Shown: positions 7,995 through 17,750 of the stretch, one piece after another
Position numbering within the stretch: position 1 is the first letter of the stretch
Layout of the letters: each line of letters opens with the position of its first letter
Assembly (NCBI GenBank): GCA_049841135.1
Contig: JASGHK010000001.1
Location: 806,001 to 870,000, forward strand
Direction of reading: 5' to 3'
From: JACRCT01 sp049841135
Lineage (GTDB): Bacteria; Myxococcota; Myxococcia; Myxococcales; UBA5297
Length of the DNA: 64,000 nucleotides
Made by a program: the position numbers and the translations under genes
Notes under the pieces: generated by a model
What the model was told of the DNA's origin: nothing
Databases searched by the model: none
The model's input: only the letters and a program-made list of their open reading frames with translations

Positions 7995-9041
7995 ATGCTT
8001 CGCGAACTCGTCGCCACGGCCGCCTACGCCGCTCGCGCCGTGGTTCTTGCCCTCATCCGACCTCGCGAGCTCGCCCTCGAGAACCTCGCTTTGCGGCAGC
8101 AAGTCGCCTCGCTCTCCGCCAAGCCTCACCCGAGGCCCAACGAATTCGACCGCGTCTTCTGGGCCACCCTCGCCTCCCTCTGGCCCTCCTGGCGCTCTTC
8201 CCTCGCCTTCGTCCAGCCCGACACCGTCGTCCGCTGGCACCGCGCCGGCTTCCGCCTCTTCTGGCGCTGGAAGTCCCGCCCGCTGGGCAGACCTCCCATC
8301 GACGAGGACTTGCGCCAGCTCATCCGCAAGATGGCTTCCGAGAACCCTACCTGGGGCGCACCTCGCATCCACGGCGAGCTCCTCAAGCTGGGCTTCAGCA
8401 TCGTCGAGGCCACCGTCGCCAAGTACTTGCCGAAGCATCCACCTGCCCGGTCGCCGAAGTCGCCCGACTGGAAGACCTTCCTCCGCCTCCACCTCGACGG
8501 CTCCGTCGGCATCGACTTCTTCGACATCCCCACCGCCACCTTCGATGTCCTCCGTGGCTTCCTCGTCATCGACCACAAGCGTCGCAAGCTCCTCCACGTC
8601 GGCGTCACCGAGCATCCCACCGCCGAGTGGACGGCCAATCAGCTCGTTGCGGCCCTGCCGGAGGACTCCACGCCTACACGCGTCTTCCGCGACCGCGACT
8701 CCATCTTCGGCTCAGCGTTCGTCGCCAGAGTCCGCAGCCTCGGCATCGAGCAGCACGTCAGTGCTCACCGCTCGCCCTGGCAGAACCCCTTTGCCGAGCG
8801 CATGGTCGGCAACATCCGCCGCGATCTGCTCGACCACGTCATCGTGCTCAACGAGCGGCACGCCACCAAGCTCCTCCGGGAGCACCAGGACGGCTAGTAC
8901 AACTCCTCTCGCACCCACCTCGGGCTCGACAAGGACACGCCAGATGGCCGCCAACCGCAGTCGCCGGAGGACGGCTCCCGCATCGTGAGCATCCCCGTCC
9001 TCGGTGGCCTCCACCACCGCTACGAGCGCCGCGCGGCGTAG
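7995..9041 (+). pseudogene. Integrase-core (rve) transposase with in-frame amber stop
   Basis: DDE transposase frame of about 348 codons from ATG 7995. N-terminal helix region ENLALRQQVASLSA, then ENPTWGAPRIHGELLKLG as in IS3/IS481-type enzymes. The catalytic triad is visible in GIDFFDI, FRDRDSIFG and NPFAERMVG. TAG at 8895-8897 interrupts the last catalytic-domain helix; the family pattern would be YYNSSRTHLGL, so TAC to TAG is the likely change. The frame then runs to 9041 (SIPVLGGLHHRYERRAA). No clear terminal inverted repeats were found. It is either inactive, read through, or a base-call error. Confidence 0.75.
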
Positions 9042-9254
9042 CTCCTGCTTGCGCCCTCTGCTGAACCTGCTGGCCGCAGCCGGTCGCGCGATACCTCTGC
9101 GCCACCGCTGCCCTGCGCTGCTATTCGCTTGTCAAAGACCCGCTGCAATCACTTCACGACGCCCCGCGTTCCTCGACTTCTGCTCCTCTGCCTCGCTGCG
9201 ATGGCCGTCTTGACGCACCCCGCGCCGCCTCATGACGCGGCGATCGAGTTCTTG

Positions 9255-9501
9255 GTAGGGACACCCGGAGGCTCCGGCCCAGCCGGTCCAGCGCGAAGAC
9301 CATCACCTGCCGGACCTTCCCTTCCTTAGCCGCCCGCTTGAGCGCGTCGAGCGCCGGCCTGGAGGCCTTGGCCCCGCTGTGCCCGATGTCCGTGTACTCG
9401 AGCACCGAGCCCCAGCCCCTGGCCGCTGCTGCCCGGTGCAGCGCGTGGAGCTTCGCTGCACCGTCCTGGTCCGTCGTGCTCGTGCGGACGTAGATGGCCA
9501 T
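9255..9501 (-). pseudogene. Serine recombinase (resolvase) N-terminal remnant
   Basis: From ATG 9501 the minus strand encodes MAIYVRTSTTDQDGAAKLHA, GWGSVLEYTDIGHSGAK, RPALDALKRAAKEG and VMVFALDRLGRSLR: the resolvase/invertase N-terminal domain with the Ser of VRTSTTD as nucleophile and the conserved Arg motif. After about 83 residues homology stops; no C-terminal helix-turn-helix follows, and the remaining frame is low-complexity. It is a truncated mobile-element gene between the broken transposase and the immunity gene, consistent with a decayed insertion hot spot. Confidence 0.7.
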
Positions 9502-9706
9502 CGTGTCCGCAGCCGTGCCGCTGGTGTCGCTGGGCATGGATCCCGCCCTCCTGGCCGGCCCGGTCGACGACCAGGCCGCCAACAAGAAGGCGCCCGCCCC
9601 CGGGTCAAGAGGACGAGCGCCTGGTGGATGTTCTTGGTGATGAAAGACGAGCTGCTTCCTGCAGCCCTCTACGGCCTTATCCCGTCAACGAGAGGAGCAT
9701 GACGGA

Positions 9707-10087
9707 TCAGTTGTCTTCTTCCCATCGAGAGGACGAGTCCAACGAACCATCGGAAGCGTACCTAAGCGCAGCCTTCAGAGCTTCATCGCGGCTGACTACT
9801 TTCCGCCTTTCGTACTCCCCCATCTGCCCGCCCGCGACAACTTGCTCCATCGACCTGTCGTCCGGACGGTCGGGAGCGATCAGACTGGCGAACTCAACGT
9901 TGTCGCGAGTGGCGTACACAACGAAGCGGTCGGGACCACCTCCAACCGCCAGATGCCCCGTGCCTTCGCCTCGGAGCACCACGATCGTGCTGGATTCCCC
10001 ATCCAAACCGCGAACCAACCGCTCAACCTCCTCCAGCGAGGGCCCTGCAATCTCGCCCTCGTCCCAAGTCACCAGGGTCGTGTACAT
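9707..10087 (-). CDS. Imm1-like immunity protein
   Basis: 126 residues, soluble and acidic. It starts MYTTLVTWDEGEIAGPSLEE with STIVVLRGEGTGHLAVGGG, RFVVYATRD and a C-terminal helix. The short beta-rich start followed by a Gly-rich strand and Val/Tyr strand is the pattern of Imm1-family immunity proteins, known to pair with DddA/SCP1.201-like deaminase toxins. The start ATG is 12 bases after the RHS toxin stop with a strong GGGGAGG site, so the two are co-translated. Position and size alone argue that it protects against the deaminase toxin encoded just upstream; the family call is from pattern only. Confidence 0.65.
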   Translation of the reverse strand: MYTTLVTWDEGEIAGPSLEEVERLVRGLDGESSTIVVLRGEGTGHLAVGGGPDRFVVYATRDNVEFASLIAPDRPDDRSMEQVVAGGQMGEYERRKVVSRDEALKAALRYASDGSLDSSSRWEEDN

Positions 10088-10099
10088 GAAAGCCTCCCC

Positions 10100-13000
10100 T
10101 TAGTAGACGACCGTGGAAGCATTGGGTGAGACGACCGTGAGCGACTCCAAGCCAAGCTGACGCGCCATTGACTCCACGGCGCCGTAGTCGCCGCACGACG
10201 GGCACATCCCCAGCGGGTAATCCGGGTTATCAACGTATAGAACGCCTCGTCCTCCACTGACACCAGCGTTGTGCGCCTGCTGGAACGAGTCGGTCTCCGC
10301 ATGGGTGCGCGAGATCGGATTGACCCGAAGTGTGACCCGCTGCCCGTGAGCGTTCTTGCCCCAGAAGCTACGTTCGCCGATCACGAGCTTCGTGAGCGTC
10401 CCCCCTTGCTTCCCGGCCGGACCAAGTCCGAGTTCCTGTCGGAACTGCTTGAACTCCAGCATCGCCCGATGGAACTCGGCCCTGCGAAGGTTCAGCCGCA
10501 TCCGGGGAACGCCGGCGAAGGTCGAGAAGCCACCGGCAGCTTCCGGCTCTCCGAACATCCACGTCGGCATTCGATTCGAACGGGAGGCTCCACTTCATCA
10601 TCGAGCCGCCGCCCGAGGCTCCTAGGACGCCGGTGGCAGTGAGGACAAGCCCGTTGGCGAGCTTCCACGGATCGCCCTGATCGTAGGCAGCCCAGAGGTT
10701 CCCAGCGCCTTCGCCAATGGCTAGACCACTGCCACCGACAAGCAAGGTCCCTGCCGTGAATCGCCCCACGGCCCCGAGCGACGCGACGCCCTTGAATGCT
10801 GCTGGCGTCATCGCACCAAGAGCCCCACCAGCGGCAACCGCTGTCGGGTCCACATTGTAGAGGCTCCGGTTCCCCTCCTCCTGGTTGGCTAGGTCGTTCA
10901 GCATCGTTGAGCCGCCGCCGATGACGAACCCTCCGCCACCTACAACCAGACCGGAGGCACCGATGCCCGTCGTTAGCCCGACGCCTGCAACCGCACAGAG
11001 GGGAACCCGATCTTCCGGTGGATGAAGCGGGCGTCTTCCTGGGACTGGACCTGCTTCAGGGTCCACTGGAGTCCCGCTCCAGCCACCTGAATTTCCTGGG
11101 TTGCCTGCGCCAGTCGGGCTTGATCTCCCGACTGCCGGGCGATGGCCGCACGCCGTGTAGCCTCGTCCTGCTGCTCCTTCTCCCAGCGCTCAGCAGACCA
11201 CTTCAGGCACTTCGTGAACGTGTTCGCCCCTGGCGGGCACGATGCCTCGCCGGTGGGGTCCGTGTACCTGAGGGGATTCCCATTGGCGTACCCCACAGCA
11301 GCAACGAATTCGGCTCCTCCGGATTGCCCATGAGCGGGTCCACCGACAAGAACATCCCCAACTCGCCGTTGTAGGCCCGCTGGTTCGCAATGCTCAGCCC
11401 GGTGTCCGGGTCGTTGTGCATCAGTGCATACGCGAGTGAGGGCTGCGCAGTTCCCGGCGTCTCGTAGACCGCCGTGCTGCCCCCTGGCGGAGCCGCGAGC
11501 TGCTTGCCCCACTCGTCGTTGCGGAAGAACGCCACCGCCCCACTCCCGCGGTCGCGATGCCCCACCACGCTGCCCAGGCCATCGCGCATGACGCGCCGGC
11601 CTCCGACCGCCGTGACGAGCCCACCGGCTCGCTCGTAGGTCCACGACTCCGCACCCAGCGTCTCCGCGAGGACGCTCTCCCCGTCCCACACCCAGCTCCC
11701 GGAATAGCTGCTTCCCCCGAGGCCAGTCGCTTGGGTCACATTCTTCGTCAACCGGCGGCCGGCGTAGTCGTACTCGAAGTCGGTCGTCGTCGTGACAAGG
11801 TCGATACCGCTCCCGTCTTCGATCGCCACCTGCGCCAGCCGGCTGTCCACGTCCCAGGTATACCGACGCGTCCAGTTGCTCCCTCGACTCTCGAGGGTCT
11901 GCCGCCCGGCCTTGTCCCACTCGAACGTCTGGACCGTTTGGCTCACCTTCCGGTCCAAGATCGCCGTGAGCGCGCCCTGTTCGTTCGGGTCCTTGTAGTC
12001 GTACTCCCAGAACAGGCTCGTAGTGGCTTCCGCCCACGAGTCGTAGTCGTTCAGATTGCCCGAGTACCCCGGCACTTCCTTCATCCCTGCCCGCGTGCCA
12101 TCCCCGTTGAGCTTGTACAACCGCGCCGTGCCGTTCGCGTAGAGCACACCCGTGAGCCGGTCCGCCGCGTCGTAGCCGTAGCTCTGCACCTCGGAGATAT
12201 TGGCGGCCAGGTCCTGCCGCGTCTCCGTGGTCACGTTTCCTCGGTTGTCGTACCCGTACTCGAACTTTGCCAGCGGCGTCAGCGCCTGGTCGCAATTCTC
12301 GCCAGCGTCGCTCGTCGCGTTCACCACCGCCTTGAGCAGCCCGGTGCCGTGGTAGCAGCGCCTCTCCACCACCCCGCCGCCACTCAACGTCTGGAGCCGC
12401 GCCCCGCCGGGCTCCCAGCTCACCGCGGTCTGCGCGCCGACCGGCCCGGTGATGAGCCGCAGTCGCTCCATCCCGTCGTAGTCGTAGCCAACGACCTTGC
12501 TCCCGGCGGGCCGCTGCACCTCGCTCCGCTCTCCGCTCGCCCGGTACGCCCAGCCGACGCTCTCCGCCCCGCGCGTCTCCTTCTCCACGAGACCGCGACC
12601 GTCGTAGGTCATCTCTACCTGCACGGCAGGCTTGCCGCTGCGAGTCTCCGTCACGCACTTGAGCTGGTCCGCGCCGTTGTAGGCGATGGTCACCTCGGAC
12701 AAGCTCGGCGCAGACCCACCGGCCCGGAACGTCTTCTTCACTGTCCGGCCACGTGCATCCACCACGGTCTTGACGATGTCCCCGAGCGGCGTGGTCGTCG
12801 TACCCTCGCTGCCGTTCCAGCTCGTCGTTTTCGAGGGCCCGAGCCCACGCTCGCGCTTCGTCTCTCGGTCCAGGTAGTCGTAATCGAACTTCTCGCTCGC
12901 AGTCCCACCGCTCGGCCGGTTGATTTCGGTACGCCTTCCCGCCGCGTCGTACCCATAGGTGAACTCGTCGCCCGTCAGCAGGACCGCCTTCGTCGGCTCA

Positions 13001-14762
13001 CCCGTCACCGCGTGTTCGAACTTCCAGGTACTCGTCCCCCGGGTCACCGTCTTGACGTACCCGAACGCGTCGTACGTGTAGTTCGTGCCGAGCGTCTCTC
13101 CGCTCTTCCCAAAGCTCTCCGTCGCACGCAGCCCGCGCCCGTTCCAGGTCGTCGTCCGCTCGTAGTCGGCCACGTCCTTGACCGTCTTCAACCTGCCGCT
13201 CTTGTAGTAGGTGAAGCTGGTCGGCTCTCCGCCGAAGTCCGACGACTCGAGCTGCCCGTGGCTGTAGCCGTAGCTCGTCGCCGGGCGCCCTGCGGGCTTC
13301 TCCCAGAGCAGCTTTCCGCTGGCGTCGTAGAGCCAGCGGCTCTCCCACTCCGGCTTCTCGTTCCGGCTCGCCGGCTTCGAGGAGATTGTGTTTCCGAGTC
13401 CGTCGAGCTCGGCGTAGGAATGCCGCGTCTCGCTCGAGCTCGAGGAGCACGTGAAGGTCGAGGTCTCGCTCCTTTCCAGCGTCCTCCCCACCCAGGTATC
13501 GGTCCGCGTGCTCGTGCTCCCGCTACCGAGGATCTCGCTCGTCGTCAGCGCGCGCCCTCTATCGTCGTAGCTGAAGTCGCGCTTCAGGATCGTCGTGCTG
13601 CCGTCCGCGAGCGCTTCGTTTTGGACCTGCTCGCCATCGTAGTGCAGCGTCGTTGTTCGGCTCTCGCTACCGGAGTACCTCTTCTCGGAGATCAGCTTCC
13701 CGCGGCCGTTGTACTTGCGGTCGACCTTGTACTTGCCCCCGACGTCTTCGGTCGTCGGCTCACCTTCCTTCTTCGGGTAGGTGAAGGCTCTCCACCGCTC
13801 CGGCATCGTGCCCCGCGCGTGGATCGTGTGCTTGGTCAGTCGCGACAGCGGGTCGTCGTAGGCGAACGATTCGAGCTTGGTCAGCCCGGCGGTGCTTCCA
13901 GGGGTCCCGGCGCCAGGCCCGTCGCCCCACTTCTCCAAGACCCTGCCCATCGCGTCACGGACGTAGTCGGTCCGGTTGCCCTCGCCGTCCGTCTCGCTGA
14001 TGAGCCGGCCCGCCGGGTCGTAGGTCATCGTGCGCGTCACCTGCGCGCTGCTATCGGCGTCCTCGGCTCCCGGCTCGGTGATGCTCGTGACCTGGCCCCG
14101 CGCGTCGTACGCGTAGACGTAGGTGGCCGTGCCGGCCGAACCCTCCACCTCGCGCCTCCGGACCCGTCCCGCCTGGTCCTCCCACTCGGTGGTGGTCCGC
14201 GTCCAATACGTCGTCTCAAGGTCAGCGGCGACGCGCTCGCGTCTCCCGTCGTCCCCGATTCTTCGAGGGTCGTCTTCTTGCGGCAGTGTTTGTCCTCGGA
14301 GTCCGCGGTGCACTTCTCCGCCTCCGAAGAGTAGGTCCGCTCCTCGCGGTACAGCAGCGTCAGGATATTGCCGTCGTTGTCCTTGGTCGGAGCGGTCCTC
14401 GTGTGCAAGGTCTGGCGGCCCGCCAAGGGGGCGGCGGCGACCACCAGGGCCGCCAGCGGCCACACCCGCTGCGAGAAGGTGCGAGCAAGAATGAGCGGAA
14501 TGTCGGCGCGGACCGTGGGAGCGAAGGCCACGCGCGCCAGCGGAGTCTCGACGAGTCCCAGTTCTCGCCTGGCTCCGGCGAACGGGCGGGAAGCGATAGC
14601 GCGCACCAGGGCCAGGTTCGGTCCCGAGCCCGTGGCCAGCAGGCCCGCCGGGAGTGCGGGCGCCGCGCAGACGACGCCGGCGGGAGGCACCTCACCCGAC
14701 TCGCGGGAGCAGCCTGCGAGCAGCGATGCGATCAGGAGCAGGTACGAGGCACGCCGGAGCAC
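10100..14762 (-). CDS. RHS-repeat polymorphic toxin with lipoprotein-type start and deaminase-like C-terminal toxin (several frameshifts)
   Basis: A surface or secreted toxin of about 1550 residues. N-terminus from GTG 14762 (or TTG 14780): signal peptide and lipobox SLLAGC copied from the lipoprotein at 4808-5695. Then an RHS/YD barrel from about 14200 to 11300 with dozens of YD repeats (YDARGQVTSIT, YDPAGRLISET) and the closing core GELGMFLSVDPLMG ... NGNPLRYTDPTG. A Gly-rich hydrophobic pretoxin region (about 10570-11000) follows, then the toxin at 10100-10560: THAETDSFQQA (His-Ala-Glu; Glu as proton shuttle) and MCPSCGDYG (two zinc Cys), a cytidine-deaminase fold. Frame breaks near 14259-14263, 11310, 11006 and 10575 divide it in the given sequence; the first and last fit the extra-A pattern seen elsewhere. 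The Imm1-like gene follows directly. Confidence 0.8.
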
Positions 14763-14785
14763 GGCGGCACGATATCGCAAGTTCG
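14430..14785 (-). repeat. Degraded duplicate of the binding-lipoprotein/kinase operon start
   Basis: This stretch is a shortened copy of 4740-5711. In protein terms: SLLAGCSRESGEVPPAGVVC versus SLLAGCSRESGDVPPAGVVC, then GSGPNLALVRAIA, a deletion, LVETPLARVAFAPTVRAD, a second deletion removing the rest of the lipoprotein, then LARTFSQRVWPLAALVV matching the kinase start LARTFSRRMLPLAALAGLVV. The upstream DNA (GATATCGCAAGTTCGG) is shared as well, so the promoter region was probably copied. The reading frame runs on into the RHS gene. Read directly from the two sequences. Confidence 0.85.
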
Positions 14786-15077
14786 GCGGGGCCCCCGGAC
14801 CGGATGGCGAGTCCTCGAGCAGGCCGGAGCACCGGCTCTGCGTCGGTGCGGAGATCCTCAGCGCGTGCCGCGACTGGCGGGACTGGCGGATGCACGAACC
14901 GACCTTGCCAAAGATAGGTACGCTTTTTGTGACATGAACTGCGAGCCCTCTGGCGCCGTTGAAGGCGCGATCGGCTCCCGCGATGAGAGCTGGCCCCGAG
15001 TCGGTCACCGCTTCTCTTGGCCATGAGCTTGCTCAACTTCGATGGCCGACCCCCGGGCTCCCGGTGAGACTGGTGCC
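14786..15077. other. Intergenic stretch, nothing recognisable
   Basis: About 290 bases between the RHS start and the next plus-strand gene. It should hold divergent promoters, but no convincing -35/-10 pair or inverted repeat was found. The minus-strand frame stays open to 15008 without recognisable coding. Confidence 0.4.
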
Positions 15078-15644
15078 ATGCCCCACATCCCAGTCCCAGA
15101 CCCGGTGCCCTGGTACCTGCGCCCCCTCCTCTGGCTGACCCGGCGGATCACCGGAAAGGACCCGCTGCCCGCCCGGATGCTCACCTACTCCCCGAAGGCA
15201 GCGCTGGGCGCGGGCGTCTTCGAAGCCTGCGCGGCGACCGGCGGCAAGGACCTCGAGGCCCGGACGCTGGCCGTCGCGCGCATCGTCGCCAGCCTCACCG
15301 CCGGCTGCCCCTTCTGCCTGGACATGAACGCCGCCACCTGGGAGCGCGCGGGCCTGACCGTAGACGAACTCCGCCTCCTGCTCGTGCCCGACGCGGACCT
15401 CACGGCGCTCGGCGCTCGCGAGGCCGTCGCGGCCCGCTATGCCCGCTCGCTCTCCCGGACCCCCGCTCACGTCGACGCCGACCTCGTCCGCGAGCTGGGC
15501 GCGCTCTTCGAGCCGCGTGAGATCGTGGTCCTCGCGACGACCATCGCGCAGGTCAACTACTGGTCTCGCTTCTGCGAAGGCCTGGGCATCCCGCCCGCCG
15601 GATTCCACGACGCGAGCGTCTGCCCGCTTCCCTTGAACGGGTGA
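15078..15644 (+). CDS. AhpD/carboxymuconolactone decarboxylase-family protein
   Basis: 188 residues from ATG 15078 (an in-frame ATG at 15042 adds 12 residues). All-helical CMD fold. KDLEARTLAVARIVASLTAG is followed by the redox pair CPFC in CPFCLDMNAATWERAGL, as in AhpD-like alkylhydroperoxidase proteins, and IAQVNYWSRFCEGLGIPPAG closes the domain. Known members reduce peroxides with a partner thiol system or act on small ring compounds; the CxxC suggests thiol chemistry here. It lies 41 bases before a putative metalloprotease gene on the same strand. Cytosolic. Confidence 0.8.
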   Translation: MPHIPVPDPVPWYLRPLLWLTRRITGKDPLPARMLTYSPKAALGAGVFEACAATGGKDLEARTLAVARIVASLTAGCPFCLDMNAATWERAGLTVDELRLLLVPDADLTALGAREAVAARYARSLSRTPAHVDADLVRELGALFEPREIVVLATTIAQVNYWSRFCEGLGIPPAGFHDASVCPLPLNG

Positions 15645-15684
15645 GCTGAACCTCTTGTCCCGCTGCTGGTTCTCACCGGCCAGG

Positions 15685-16305
15685 ATGCGACCACTGCCTC
15701 GATACGCCCAGGTCCGCAGGGACCTTCCGCCCGGCCTCCACCGGTTCGTGGATCTCCTGTCCGAGGTCATCAAGAGCCCGGCGCTGCGACGCGTCGTCCC
15801 CACGGCACCGGCGCGAGCGGCACTGCTGCGCGACGCCCGGGTGCTCATCTGCGGCCCCAAGGGCTTCGCCTTCGTGGACGTCGAGGCCCGCGCCATCGTC
15901 CTCTCGGAGCGCTACTACGCCGACGGCAACGCGCTCGACCTCTACCTCGACCTGCTCCATGAGCTGACCCACCTGCGCCAGCTCGACCAGGGCTACGACC
16001 TCTGGGACGACCGGTTCTCGTACATCGACCGCCCCACCGAGGTCGAGGCCTACTCGGTCGCGGTGGAGGAAGGCCGCAGGCTGGGGATGTCCGAGCCCGA
16101 CGTCCTCGAGCACCTGAGCAATCCCTGGATGAGCAAGGCAGAGGTCCGGCGACTGCTGGCGCATGTCGACGGCTTCCTCGCCGGCGGCCCGCTCCCGAAT
16201 CAGGCAGCAGCGCTCGAGGGCGCGCCGTTCAAGGTGCATCACCCCTGGCGCTGCCCACGCCCCAAGCCGCACGGTCCGCGACGCGCGCTCCGTCGCGCGG
16301 GCTAG
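15685..16305 (+). CDS. Putative zinc metallopeptidase-like protein with HExxH
   Basis: 206 residues from ATG 15685 (frame also open from TTG 15655). Residues about 70-95 carry VLSERYYADGNALDLYLDLL followed by HELTHLRQLDQGYDLWDD, an HExxH zinc-binding motif, with Glu residues downstream in RPTEVEAYSVAVEEG that could be the third ligand. No signal peptide, so it is probably cytosolic. The C-terminus is basic and Pro-rich. HExxH can occur by chance, but the helical setting and the acidic follow-up look like a real peptidase of the Myxococcota 'hypothetical' type. Substrate unknown. Confidence 0.55.
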   Translation: MRPLPRYAQVRRDLPPGLHRFVDLLSEVIKSPALRRVVPTAPARAALLRDARVLICGPKGFAFVDVEARAIVLSERYYADGNALDLYLDLLHELTHLRQLDQGYDLWDDRFSYIDRPTEVEAYSVAVEEGRRLGMSEPDVLEHLSNPWMSKAEVRRLLAHVDGFLAGGPLPNQAAALEGAPFKVHHPWRCPRPKPHGPRRALRRAG

Positions 16306-16459
16306 CGGATGGACGATCCGTGCGGTCCATGTTGATGGGTGCTGACATATCTTTAGCAACCTTGAGTCGGAGCCAACGCGACGGGTTGCCGACGACGACC
16401 AGCGCGGGACCCGACGCGCGCCTTCGGCTATCCTTCGTGCGTTGCCCGGGAGGGTTCCC

Positions 16460-16633
16460 ATGGAGATGGCGCTTTCCAAGCACGACCTGCAGCTGCTCGT
16501 TCAGTCGCTGGACCACTGCCTCGCAACCTGCAAAAGCAAGGCGCACGACAAGAAGGCCGGCTGCACCGACTGCGATTCCGCGAAGGACCTCAACAAGCGG
16601 TTGAAGAAGGCGCTCAAGGAGGCCAAGCCGTGA
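16460..16633 (+). CDS. Small Cys- and Lys-rich protein, 57 residues
   Basis: Starts MEMALSKHDLQLLVQSLDH at ATG 16460 with GGGAGGG at 16448-16454, a well-placed ribosome site. It continues CLATCKSKAHDKKAGCTDCD and ends in a Lys-rich helix (LNKRLKKALKEAKP). The two CxxC-like pairs (CLATC, CTDC) could bind a metal or form a zinc-knuckle-like helical hairpin. Its stop overlaps the GTG of the next microgene (GTGA). Family unknown. Confidence 0.65.
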   Translation: MEMALSKHDLQLLVQSLDHCLATCKSKAHDKKAGCTDCDSAKDLNKRLKKALKEAKP

Positions 16634-16731
16634 AGCTCCTCACCAAGAAGAAGTGCTGCTGCTCCACGCCCGAGAAGTCCGCGCAGTGCTGCGCCAAGGC
16701 TTCCCGGCTCGTGTCCGGCTGCCACGACTGA
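16630..16731 (+). CDS. Cys-rich microprotein, 33 residues
   Basis: Reads VKLLTKKKCCCSTPEKSAQC then CAKASRLVSGCHD from a GTG at 16630 overlapping the stop of the upstream gene. Six of 33 residues are Cys (CCC, CC and a single C), with a basic start. A strong hairpin terminator follows 27 bases later, so the two small genes form a closed mini-operon. Metal binding (metallothionein-like) is a guess from composition. Too short for routine gene callers. Confidence 0.55.
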   Translation: MKLLTKKKCCCSTPEKSAQCCAKASRLVSGCHD

Positions 16732-16757
16732 CCTGGCAGAACGCTGACGTATCTCCT

Positions 16758-16800
16758 GAGGGCGGACGAACGGGCACCTCGTTCGTCCGCCCTCCCCTTT
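16758..16800 (+). terminator. Intrinsic terminator after the Cys-rich mini-operon
   Basis: A perfect 15-bp stem, GAGGGCGGACGAACG (16758-16772) with its complement at 16780-16794, loop of 7 bases, followed by CCCCTTT. The T-run is short, but the stem is very stable. Confidence 0.75.
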
Positions 16801-16814
16801 CCCGGAACGAAGCG

Positions 16815-17750
16815 ATGTCCCTCTACTCCCGTCCCGCCGTCGCCCGCTCCATCGCTCGCCTGATGCAGGCCGGCACCGAAGCGGGCGCCGAGCGCCTGAC
16901 CCGCGCTTCGCACGCACGGCTCCCGGAGTTCCCGCGCCGCTGTGAGTCCCTCGAGTTCCCGACCCGGTTCGGCCCGGCGCGCCTCACGGTCTACCGGCCG
17001 GCCCCCGAGATCGCTTCGACCACGCCGCCGGTGCACGTCAACCTCCACGGCGGCGGCTACGTCCTGTCCCTCACCGAGCTCGACGACCCGCTCTGCCGGG
17101 CCCTCGCGGCGCAGGCGGGGGTCGTGGTGCTCAACGTCGACTACGTCGTCGCGCCGCAGCACCCGTTCCCGGAGCCGCCACAGCAGGTCTACGAGGTGGT
17201 CCGCTGGGTGGCGGAGAACGGCTCCAAGCACGGCTGGGATGGCAGCAAGCTCACCGTCGGCGGGCAGAGCGCCGGTGGCGCACTCGCCGCGGCGGCCGCC
17301 CGCCTCGCGCTCGAGCACCAGGGCCCCGCCATCGCGCTGCAGGTGCTGCACTACCCGCCCCTCGACCTGTCGATCCCTGCGAGCCAGAAGCGCGCGTCCG
17401 TCTCCAAGCCGATGCTCCGGCCGTGGATGGGCGACGTCTTCGACACCTCCTACGCCCCCGACCCGGCATCCCGGAGCGACCGATTGATCTCGCCGGCCGG
17501 CGCTGCCGACACCGCCGACCTCAAGGGCATCGCGCCGGCAGTGGTCATCCTCGCCGAGAAGGACCTGCTCCGAGCCGAGGGCCAGCGCTACGCCGACCGG
17601 CTCAGCCGCGCCGGAGCCCTGGTGGAGCTTCGGGTGATCGCCGGAGCCGACCACGGCTACGACGGCAAGGACGACGCCCTCGCGCGAGAGGTCTATGCCT
17701 TCATCGCTGGCCATCTGAGACGACCATCTGCCCTTGCGGGTCGCGCGTGA
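16815..17750 (+). CDS. Alpha/beta hydrolase, hormone-sensitive-lipase family esterase
   Basis: 311 residues from ATG 16815. The oxyanion-hole motif is HVNLHGGGYVLS, the nucleophile elbow GGQSAGGALAAAAARLAL (Ser in GQSAGG), the acid VVILAEKDLLRAEG (Asp) and the catalytic His IAGADHGYDG. This is the complete triad of the HSL/acetyl-hydrolase family, whose members cleave short-chain esters. No signal peptide, so cytosolic. Its stop overlaps the GTG start of the next gene (GTGA), suggesting co-translation, although that next gene is an exported lipoprotein with no clear functional link. Confidence 0.85.
   Translation: MSLYSRPAVARSIARLMQAGTEAGAERLTRASHARLPEFPRRCESLEFPTRFGPARLTVYRPAPEIASTTPPVHVNLHGGGYVLSLTELDDPLCRALAAQAGVVVLNVDYVVAPQHPFPEPPQQVYEVVRWVAENGSKHGWDGSKLTVGGQSAGGALAAAAARLALEHQGPAIALQVLHYPPLDLSIPASQKRASVSKPMLRPWMGDVFDTSYAPDPASRSDRLISPAGAADTADLKGIAPAVVILAEKDLLRAEGQRYADRLSRAGALVELRVIAGADHGYDGKDDALAREVYAFIAGHLRRPSALAGRA

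Noticed and set aside
7738..9041. Palindromes at 7738-7903 as terminal inverted repeats of the transposase element
   Set aside because: They occur only on one side, four times, and each is a self-palindrome; no matching copy lies after 9041.
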